Origin: CAZCRE01 sp964501075
Lineage (GTDB): Archaea; Thermoproteota; Bathyarchaeia; Bathyarchaeales; Bathycorpusculaceae
DNA length: 64,000 nucleotides
Reading direction: 5' to 3'
Assembly: GCA_964501075.1 (NCBI GenBank)
Contig: CAZCRE010000001.1
Coordinates: forward strand, 20,610-84,609
Of the stretch, positions 57,936 to 64,000 are shown in pieces. The position numbers and the translations under genes are program-made. How positions within the stretch are numbered: the stretch's first letter is position 1; each line of letters opens with the position of its first letter. The notes under the pieces are model-generated. The model did no database searches, had not been told where the DNA came from, and saw only the letters and a program-made list of their open reading frames with translations.

Positions 57936-58976
57936 TAACAGCGGCTCTACTCGATTTTTTGTTCTTTCTCTTCGGGTCTTAATTCTACTCCACAAAAGTT
58001 GACTTCCAACTATTATCAGAGGGTATGATATTATCCAGCTGATGGAATATAATGGCCCAAAGATGTTGTGAAACCGTTCCACGTCACCGTGATTTATGGA
58101 GGTAAGATAGATGGACACTATTCTGAGGACATTGATGAAATACGTTACTACAGCACCAATCACAAAATAGATCACCTTGTGCCACCGAGGGATAGCGCTT
58201 CTCTTCAGAAACAAAAGAATCGTGACAGTGTAGATCAAAAGGCTTTCCACACCAGCGCATGGCCATGCTATTGAGAAAGCCCGCGAGTAATTGCCGTGGG
58301 CATCCTGAGCTATGTACGTTGGCATGCCATTTTGGTTGCCTAGCCAAAGGGTGTGATAGCCCATTAGGTTCAGAACATTGGCTGCGAGGGATGCGGTCGT
58401 TGGAACAATCAACTGAAAGGGAGTGAATTCTCCAAACGGGTACACGTCGTTTATTGTGTACAGCATCCCGATGATGATCAGAAAGAAAGCGGAAATCGAA
58501 AAATTCTTGATTCCCTGTTTTCCATACATCAGCAAAATAATCACGTTGAAAAGAACAGCGAAAACGAAGTACTCAACACTTAATGGTATTAGGTTGCTAA
58601 AAGGAATGCTCTGTTGCTTGGCTAGATCCACGATTATCGCATTGACTCCCAAGAAGTTGGCTGCAATTATGTAGATCATCGGAAGTGCAGAAACCATAAT
58701 CAACGCTACTGTTCTTTTTGAGCCGATTCTGGTTATCTTGTTCTTTTCAAGTGCATCCCAACTCAATATTGTTTCTAAGAGGAGTAGCCATAGAAAGAAG
58801 ATGTAGAAGAACCTGCCTTGCCAATAGCCTTCCCATGTTGGATCTCCCTCAAAGGATTTCGGATACAGGGCGTATAACAAAGCAATGGGTGCGATAAGCG
58901 CAAGAAATGGTAATAATCTTTTGATCAAACCAACGTTTTTCATCGTTGGTGTGGCATTCCACTTCAACTTTCTCAT
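57906..58976 (-). CDS. Archaeosortase/exosortase family protein
   Basis: The 356-residue protein has about eight membrane helices and the Cys-Arg-His set of the family: Cys240 in AWPCAGVESLLIYT, Arg285 in NVLRIVSI and His303 in RFHNIFGP. These enzymes process the C-terminal sorting helix of surface proteins, often linked to glycosylation. The gene is convergent with Gins51 (30-bp overlap). The nearby glycosyltransferases fit a surface-protein maturation role. No obvious PGF-CTERM-type substrate is in the window. Confidence 0.85.
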   Translation of the reverse strand: MRKLKWNATPTMKNVGLIKRLLPFLALIAPIALLYALYPKSFEGDPTWEGYWQGRFFYIFFLWLLLLETILSWDALEKNKITRIGSKRTVALIMVSALPMIYIIAANFLGVNAIIVDLAKQQSIPFSNLIPLSVEYFVFAVLFNVIILLMYGKQGIKNFSISAFFLIIIGMLYTINDVYPFGEFTPFQLIVPTTASLAANVLNLMGYHTLWLGNQNGMPTYIAQDAHGNYSRAFSIAWPCAGVESLLIYTVTILLFLKRSAIPRWHKVIYFVIGAVVTYFINVLRIVSIYLTSINHGDVERFHNIFGPLYSISWIISYPLIIVGSQLLWSRIKTRRERTKNRVEPLLSQRSLDSLG

Positions 58977-59109
58977 CGTTCCATGAGTTTCGTTACGATT
59001 GTGCAGTTATTAAACATTGTTTGCATGTGGCTGTTTCTTGGTTGGATTCCGATTGATGATTCTGACGAGTTCCTCGGTTAGCAGCATGTTGCAGGAAAGG
59101 GCAAAAAGG

Positions 59110-59115
59110 TATAAG
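59110..59115 (+). promoter_or_regulatory. TATA-like box of the L44e operon
   Basis: TATAAG within GGTATAAGAAC lies 33 bp before GTG 59148, giving a very short leader for the L44e-S27e-aIF2-alpha-Nop10-PAC2 operon. Confidence 0.45.
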
Positions 59116-59147
59116 AACATGTTTGTTTTCTTTATGCAAAGCCGGTA

Positions 59148-59432
59148 GTGTCAGCAGTGAATGTGCCAAAAGAAGCCACAACCTATTGCCCAAAGTGCAA
59201 GAAACATCAGGCTCATTCGGTTTCGCTTTACAAGGCTGGAAAGCGGAGAGCCTTGGCTAAGGGTGAAAGGCATCACGCACGGGAAAAACGTGGTTATGGT
59301 GGGCAGAAATACGCACTTCAAAGAGAGTTTGCAAAAACGACAAAGAAGCAAACACTAAAGCTGAAGTGTAAAACTTGTGGCTACATGAGACACAAAGATG
59401 GTATTCGTCTTAGAAAGCTGAACATCGTGTAA
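59148..59432 (+). CDS. rpl44e: Ribosomal protein eL42 (L44e)
   Basis: The 94-residue zinc-binding large-subunit protein has VPKEATTYCPKCKKHQAHSVSLYKAGKRR and the C-terminal KCKTCGYMRHKDGIRL. GTG 59148 or GTG 59157 could be the start; the family usually begins close to VPKE. It heads the classic archaeal L44e-S27e-aIF2-alpha-Nop10 operon. Confidence 0.95.
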   Translation: MSAVNVPKEATTYCPKCKKHQAHSVSLYKAGKRRALAKGERHHAREKRGYGGQKYALQREFAKTTKKQTLKLKCKTCGYMRHKDGIRLRKLNIV

Positions 59433-59447
59433 TGTGAGGTTAAGGTT

Positions 59448-59645
59448 ATGACTGAATGGGAGAAGCTTATTCCGAAACCGAGAAGCAACTTCGTTCGCGT
59501 GAAATGTTCAAAATGTGGTAACGAGCAGATCATTTTTGGCTATAGCTCGTGCAAAGTGAACTGTAACGTTTGTGGAATCGAACTTGCAGAGCCATCTGGT
59601 GGGAAAGCGAAGATCAAAGGTGAAATAGTGACTGTTTTTGAATAG
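59448..59645 (+). CDS. rps27e: Ribosomal protein eS27 (S27e)
   Basis: The 65-residue small-subunit zinc ribbon has VKCSKCGNEQIIFGYSSCKVNCNVCG. It ends 2 bp before the earliest aIF2-alpha start codon (59648). Confidence 0.96.
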   Translation: MTEWEKLIPKPRSNFVRVKCSKCGNEQIIFGYSSCKVNCNVCGIELAEPSGGKAKIKGEIVTVFE

Positions 59646-59659
59646 GGATGTGCCCTCCA

Positions 59660-60448
59660 ATGTCTTCTAAACGACCTGAGTGGCCTGAAGCTGGGGATCT
59701 AGTAATCGCCACTATACAGAACGTTACTGACTACGGTGCCTATGCAAAGTTGGATGAGTACGACAAACAAGGATTACTGCATGTTTCAGAGATATCGTCA
59801 GCTTGGATTCGAAACGTTCGCGATTTTGTGCGCGAAGGCCAGAAAGTCGTTCTGAAAGTCTTGCGTGTGGACGCAGAAAAGCGTCACATAGACCTTTCCT
59901 TGAGAAGAGTTACGAAAAGAGAAAAAATCGAAAAGATGGAATCATGGAAGAAGGAAAGGAAGGCTGAGGCTTTACTTCGAAGTGTCGCCGAGAAGACGGG
60001 TATGGCGCCGGAAGAGGTTTATGAGAAAGCTGGTGCTCTCATTGAAAAAGAACACGGTTTGTATGAAGGGTTTGAGAGAGCCGTGAAAGAAGGCACCGAG
60101 TTCTTAACAAGCCTTGGTGTACCGGAGAAACTTGCGAGTGTATTTGTTGAGGTGGCGCAAGAGCGAATACATGTCCCAATGGTAAAGGTAAAGGGCACCG
60201 TCGAAATCAGTTGTGCAAAACCTAATGGCGTCAAGATCATACAAGAAGCTTTTCTAAACGCGAAGAAATCTGAGAAGTCCCGTGACGCAAAACTCCGTTT
60301 CTATGTTATTGCTGCGCCCAAATACTGTATCGAAGTTTTGGCAGACAATTACAAACGTGCGGAAGAGGTTCTGCAAAAAGTAGCTCAAGATGTCGTTTCG
60401 AACGTTGAGAAGTCTGGTGGAGAAGGTGTCTTCAGAAGGGAGAAGTAA
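59660..60448 (+). CDS. Translation initiation factor aIF2 alpha subunit
   Basis: aIF2-alpha works with beta and gamma subunits to bring initiator tRNA to the ribosome. The roughly 262-residue protein starts with an S1 domain (GDLVIATIQNVTDYGAYAKLDEYDKQGLLHVSEIS), then a helical domain and a C-terminal alpha/beta domain (KLRFYVIAAPKYCIEVLADNYKRAEEVL). ATG 59648 is an alternative start that abuts GGG. It ends directly before Nop10. Confidence 0.95.
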   Translation: MSSKRPEWPEAGDLVIATIQNVTDYGAYAKLDEYDKQGLLHVSEISSAWIRNVRDFVREGQKVVLKVLRVDAEKRHIDLSLRRVTKREKIEKMESWKKERKAEALLRSVAEKTGMAPEEVYEKAGALIEKEHGLYEGFERAVKEGTEFLTSLGVPEKLASVFVEVAQERIHVPMVKVKGTVEISCAKPNGVKIIQEAFLNAKKSEKSRDAKLRFYVIAAPKYCIEVLADNYKRAEEVLQKVAQDVVSNVEKSGGEGVFRREK

Positions 60449-60634
60449 ATGGTTTGGCTTATGCGAAGATGTGAAAAATGCGGTAACTACACGATGAAAA
60501 GGAACCTGTGCCCTCATTGTGGCGGACAAGTTCGATTGCCTCATCCGCCAAAATTTTCGCCTGACGACAAGTACCTTAAATACAGAATGGCTTTGAAACT
60601 GGAGAGTCAACAGGGTGAAAGAGACCTTCATTAA
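60449..60634 (+). CDS. nop10: H/ACA RNP protein Nop10
   Basis: Nop10 stabilises the archaeal pseudouridylation RNP with Cbf5 and L7Ae. The 61-residue protein has a zinc ribbon (CEKCGNYTMKRNLCPHCGG) and the linear tail HPPKFSPDDKYLKYR. The start ATG 60449 abuts the aIF2-alpha stop; ATG 60461 is possible. Its end overlaps PAC2 by 20 bp. Confidence 0.93.
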   Translation: MVWLMRRCEKCGNYTMKRNLCPHCGGQVRLPHPPKFSPDDKYLKYRMALKLESQQGERDLH

Positions 60635-61388
60635 AGAAGCTTCGAAGATCAAATTAGATAATCCGATACTAATCGAGGGTCTCCCAGGCCTAGGGCTCGT
60701 AGGCAGAATCGCCATACGCTACCTCATCAGGCAATTGAAGGCTGAAAGATTTGCCAGCCTATATTCGCCGCATTTCCCGTACTTCGTCCTTGTCAGCAAA
60801 AAAGGAAGCGTCAGGCTGGTCAGTGGAGCATTCTATTACTGGAGAAATGAAGGAGGAAAGAATGATCTGATCCTTTTCACAGGTGACAGCCAAGCACAAA
60901 CGATAGAGGGACAATACGAGATCTCTGATCGACTGCTGGATTTCGCGAAGCAACACAATGTCAAGTTCATTGCAACAGTTGGTGGCTACCGAATGGAGGC
61001 GAAAGACAAGCCCAAAGTTGTTGCTGCTGCAACCAATCAAGAACTGTTGAACATGGCCCTGAACATGGGAGCCATAATTAGCCCCACAAGAAGCCCAATC
61101 GTGGGCACCGCTGGTCTGATTCTGGGCATGGCACATTTCAAGGGGTTAGAAGCCGTTTGTCTCCTTGGTGAAACACGTGGATACTTACCTGACCCAAATT
61201 CTGCCAAGAGCGTTTTGGAGGTTCTACGCGGAATGTTTAAGATAGGCATTGACTTGAATGGACTAGATGAAGAAATCGCCAAAGCTGAGAAAATGGTGAC
61301 GCGCCTGCAGAAGATCGAGGAAAAAAGGGCTTTGCAGGCAGAAGAAACACGGAAAGAAGAGGATAAGAAGATCACGTACATCTCGTAA
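60615..61388 (+). CDS. PAC2-family protein (proteasome assembly chaperone-like)
   Basis: The 257-residue protein has LIEGLPGLGLVGRIAIRYLI, LVSKKGSVRL, LFTGDSQAQTIEGQYEI, ATVGGYRMEAKDKPKV and TAGLILGMA, then a long charged C-terminal helix. It is the usual last gene of the L44e operon in archaea, often annotated as proteasome assembly chaperone. It starts at GTG 60615 inside nop10. Confidence 0.88.
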   Translation: MKETFIKEASKIKLDNPILIEGLPGLGLVGRIAIRYLIRQLKAERFASLYSPHFPYFVLVSKKGSVRLVSGAFYYWRNEGGKNDLILFTGDSQAQTIEGQYEISDRLLDFAKQHNVKFIATVGGYRMEAKDKPKVVAAATNQELLNMALNMGAIISPTRSPIVGTAGLILGMAHFKGLEAVCLLGETRGYLPDPNSAKSVLEVLRGMFKIGIDLNGLDEEIAKAEKMVTRLQKIEEKRALQAEETRKEEDKKITYIS

Positions 61389-61402
61389 AGCTCATTTCCA
61401 CA

Positions 61403-63445
61403 CTACGTTTTCTTCAAGTAGCCTTCCCTAGGTTCATAGATGGTTCCTTCACGTAATAATTGCCCGATGAGGTGTTCTGCTTCGCTTCTCGGCACCTTAT
61501 GCTTTTCTTCCAGCTCGTTCAGAAGTGTTGTTCTCTCAACCATCCCAGTCTCCTTTTCCAGCTCTATCAGTGCTGAAAGAACTACCTGTAACTTGTCTCT
61601 CATGCTCTTTGGTCTTCCCGTCATTATGATGTCTATGTCCCACTTAGATGACGACATATCTATTCCAACTTCTTCAAGAGACCTCTTCATTATGGCAATA
61701 GCTGCTTCCGCATCTTCCGCTGTGACTTCCTTTCGAAGGGCTGCGCGGGCTCTTGCTTCAGTGATTCGCACCAGGGATTCGAGTTGACGTGCAGTTATTG
61801 CCACAGGTGAGCCCTCAGATTCGCTGGCTGAACGCATTGCCAGATAAAAGTCATTTATGCGTTGTGTTGCGTTTTGGGTTAGCATAGGTTTGATGCTTTT
61901 GGCGTAGGTTATGTACTTCCGCAAGAGATCCATCGATATGGGCGATTCAACAGGACTCAACCCCCTTCTGTGTATTTCTAGGATATGTGCCGACATTTTT
62001 CCGTCTGAATCCTTGTTGGGTACATCTCTCAATACGAAGATCAAATCGAATCTTGAGAGTATAGTTACCGGCAAGGAGATGTTTTCAGCTACGGTGCGGT
62101 GAGGCTCATACCTTCCCAAAGAGGGGTTTGAGGCTGCCAATATAGCTGTTCTAGCGTTGAGAGTGGCAACGATGCCTCCTTTCGCTACTGAAACTGTGTG
62201 TTGCTCCATGGCTTCGTGGATTGCAACTCTGTCTTCAGGACGCATCTTGTCCATTTCATCAATGCAAGCCACTCCTTTGTCTGCTAACACCAATGCGCCT
62301 GCTTCAAGAGTCATTCCTCCGCCCTTTTCTCTTATTACAGCAGCAGTCAGACCAGCCGCAGTGGTTCCTCGCCCAGAAGTATACAATCCACGAGGCGCAA
62401 TTCTGGCTACATATTGGAGAAGCTGAGATTTTGCTGTTCCAGGATCGCCTACCAACAGCGAGTTTATTTCTCCTCTTATGGTAATATCTGGTAGGGTCTT
62501 TCCCACGCCGCCAAAGAGAAGATACATTATTGCCTCTTTCACGTGTTCATATCCATAGATCGAGGGTGCAATCGAGTTTATGATTTTTCTATGAATCCAT
62601 GGATCTTTGGCAAGTTCGAGAATTTTCTCTTCTTCTTCGGGTGATGGTAACGATGCATCTGGCTCTTTTCCCAAGACCTCGATCGAGTTGACATCCAAGT
62701 ACAAGGAGAAAGTGCGAAGTCTTCCAACTCCGGGACGGGCAAGCGCAAATGCGCGGACCACGCCAACTATGGAGATGTGGTCTCCTGGTCGTGCAACATC
62801 GACTATCTCGTTGCTTACAAGCTTGGCGTTGACTGTCCGAGGAAGTGCCCCGGGAGGGAGATCTTCTGGTCTCTCTTGTATGCGGATGTCTTGCGAGTCT
62901 ATGAACGTGGATTCTTCTTGAACAAAATCGAATGGTCCTTTTGCATCACAGGAGGGATTGCCACATGCGAACGGAGCTTTCATGAATTGGCCAGTTTGGT
63001 TTACGGTCGCCATTTCGCCGCATCTCTTGCATTTGAACGCGGCGTGCATCACCATTGGGCGGACCGGTGTTGAGCGAACGACAATACCTTCAACCATGAC
63101 AAGTTTTCCAATATGATCTGATCCGAGTTTTCGCAATTGCGCTATTTCTAGTAGCTTTGCAATTCTGATAGACACTGCTTCTGCTTTCAGTTTTTCCGCG
63201 TATTCGGGGTCTTCTATGCGAAGTTGATCGTACGCAGCGTTGTTGGCATGTCTCAAGTACTCGTCTGGTTTCTCCAAGAGTTCTTCAGCAAGTTGCTGGT
63301 CAAACGTGTACAGATCATCGAAATCCACTGTTATTGATGTTCTGCCTGCTACTGCCATTTGAGATATTCTCTGGCGGTATTTCTCCGTCTTTAGCAAGCT
63401 TTGAAATCGTTCTTGGGGATCAACAGCTTCCAGCTCTTCCGTCAT
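61403..63445 (-). CDS. mcm: Replicative helicase MCM
   Basis: MCM unwinds DNA at the replication fork. The 680-residue protein has an N-terminal DNA-binding part with a zinc site (Cys139, Cys142, Cys161, Cys166), Walker A GDPGTAKSQ (333-341), Walker B CIDEMDKM (394-401), sensor region AILAASNP and arginine finger SRFD (464-467), ending in a winged helix. No intein interrupts Walker A. It overlaps the GINS gene by 4 bp. Confidence 0.97.
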   Translation of the reverse strand: MTEELEAVDPQERFQSLLKTEKYRQRISQMAVAGRTSITVDFDDLYTFDQQLAEELLEKPDEYLRHANNAAYDQLRIEDPEYAEKLKAEAVSIRIAKLLEIAQLRKLGSDHIGKLVMVEGIVVRSTPVRPMVMHAAFKCKRCGEMATVNQTGQFMKAPFACGNPSCDAKGPFDFVQEESTFIDSQDIRIQERPEDLPPGALPRTVNAKLVSNEIVDVARPGDHISIVGVVRAFALARPGVGRLRTFSLYLDVNSIEVLGKEPDASLPSPEEEEKILELAKDPWIHRKIINSIAPSIYGYEHVKEAIMYLLFGGVGKTLPDITIRGEINSLLVGDPGTAKSQLLQYVARIAPRGLYTSGRGTTAAGLTAAVIREKGGGMTLEAGALVLADKGVACIDEMDKMRPEDRVAIHEAMEQHTVSVAKGGIVATLNARTAILAASNPSLGRYEPHRTVAENISLPVTILSRFDLIFVLRDVPNKDSDGKMSAHILEIHRRGLSPVESPISMDLLRKYITYAKSIKPMLTQNATQRINDFYLAMRSASESEGSPVAITARQLESLVRITEARARAALRKEVTAEDAEAAIAIMKRSLEEVGIDMSSSKWDIDIIMTGRPKSMRDKLQVVLSALIELEKETGMVERTTLLNELEEKHKVPRSEAEHLIGQLLREGTIYEPREGYLKKT

Positions 63446-64000
63446 TCTTCAACACTTCTCTCTTCAAGTATTTGCGTTCGCCACTCATTTATGAATCTGT
63501 AAAGTCGTCCATAAAGAAATCGCTCTTCTCCTGTGAGGTTCTTGAGTATTTGCTCTGTTTGAGCTGGCGCTGACGCAATTGAAATGATCTTTCTCAACCT
63601 TGAATTGACAATGTCTCGGGCTAGGTGTCTGGTTTTCTCCTGTTCCAAAATTCTTTCTGAGCCCTTGTTCGGCTCATTTTCTAGTTCTGAGATGAGCCTT
63701 CGCAGTTTAGGGTAGAACTCGTCAGGAAGCTTGGATATCTGTCCAACCGTTTGGACCCTTTCGGTCCATTGGATCTTGTTAAGCCTATTCATGTTCAGCT
63801 TCTCATCTTCGCGAAAGTGGGCTATGCCTGATTTCTCCAGTTCCGCAGCTACCCAATAATGAATTTCATAATCATTTCCCTCTTCAAGAGGACCAATACT
63901 CAATCCCACGAGATTGATCTCTGGGCAGTTCCTATTCGCGACGATTCTCCTTGGCGAGTTTTCAAAGTGGAAATCTAATTTTCTGATTGCAGATTGCGTC
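63442..64000 (-). CDS. gins23: GINS subunit Gins23, 5' end outside the window
   Basis: A GTG at 63909 could start this gene, but the frame stays open to the window edge. Its extra residues (PRRIVANRNCPEINLVGLS) run smoothly into IGPLEEGNDYEIHYWVAAELEKSGIAHF, so I treat it as incomplete. A small beta domain precedes a helical domain (FYPKLRRLISELE ... FLYGRLYRFINEW), the B-A order of Gins23. Coupling to MCM by a 4-bp overlap fits its role in the MCM-GINS helicase complex. Confidence 0.8.
   Translation of the reverse strand, partial: TQSAIRKLDFHFENSPRRIVANRNCPEINLVGLSIGPLEEGNDYEIHYWVAAELEKSGIAHFREDEKLNMNRLNKIQWTERVQTVGQISKLPDEFYPKLRRLISELENEPNKGSERILEQEKTRHLARDIVNSRLRKIISIASAPAQTEQILKNLTGEERFLYGRLYRFINEWRTQILEERSVEE

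Overview
This window is a piece of an archaeal chromosome. It encodes PolD large subunit (DP2), PCNA, both primase subunits, two GINS proteins, MCM, Alba, Elf1, transcription factor S (TFS), Rpo4 and Rpo11, SRP54, Sec61-beta, aIF5A, aIF2-alpha, Nop10, NOB1, Csl4, Pus10, Dph2 and ribosomal proteins L10e, L21e, L44e and S27e. Predicted starts follow TATA-like boxes, some close enough for near-leaderless mRNAs, while others have GAGG/GGTG Shine-Dalgarno sites and GTG or TTG starts. PolD together with Alba, Elf1 and TACK-like gene orders suggests a TACK archaeon of the Bathyarchaeia kind. That placement is an inference from gene content, not from a tree.

Layout. 0-12 kb: a membrane-anchored winged-helix protein with a cluster of TGTGA half-sites, an aminotransferase, an NAD synthetase/nitrilase pair, Elf1, GGGP synthase, PolD DP2, MazG, SHMT and a 55-residue Sec61-beta gene. 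12-19 kb: a DUF2070 membrane protein, a four-subunit 2-oxoacid:ferredoxin oxidoreductase, Alba, a class III aminotransferase and a GNAT. 19-32 kb: information-processing operons (NAD kinase-NOB1; aIF5A; SRP54-Pus10-L21e-Rpo4-DUF655-KsgA-HemK-like) plus a probable C/D box guide RNA at 22.05 kb. 32-39.6 kb: L10e, PEP synthase, Dph2-METTL5-like-Csl4-Rpo11, an RNase III-like protein, DUF99 and TFS.

39.57-45.69 kb is the most striking region: a ~6.1 kb integrated element inserted in the 3' end of the TFS gene. It is bounded by a 44-bp direct repeat with two mismatches. The tyrosine integrase is split across the two ends: its start codon, Shine-Dalgarno site and first residues lie at the right end, and the catalytic remainder lies at the left end in the same frame relative to the repeat. 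This is the SSV-type arrangement, here in a protein gene instead of a tRNA gene. The cargo is a SIR2-domain protein, a DUF559 endonuclease-like protein, a small ORF and a large secreted beta-propeller protein, which together look like a small mobile defence cassette.

45.7-64 kb: an ArsR-like regulator/Hsp20 operon with a double palindromic operator, PCNA-PriL, a glycosyltransferase cluster, a 700-bp region with no gene, PriS-Gins51, an archaeosortase, the L44e-S27e-aIF2-alpha-Nop10-PAC2 operon, and MCM with Gins23, the last running off the right edge. The replication genes read like an ancestral TFS-PCNA-PriL-PriS-Gins51 block that has been opened by the mobile element and the glycosylation genes.
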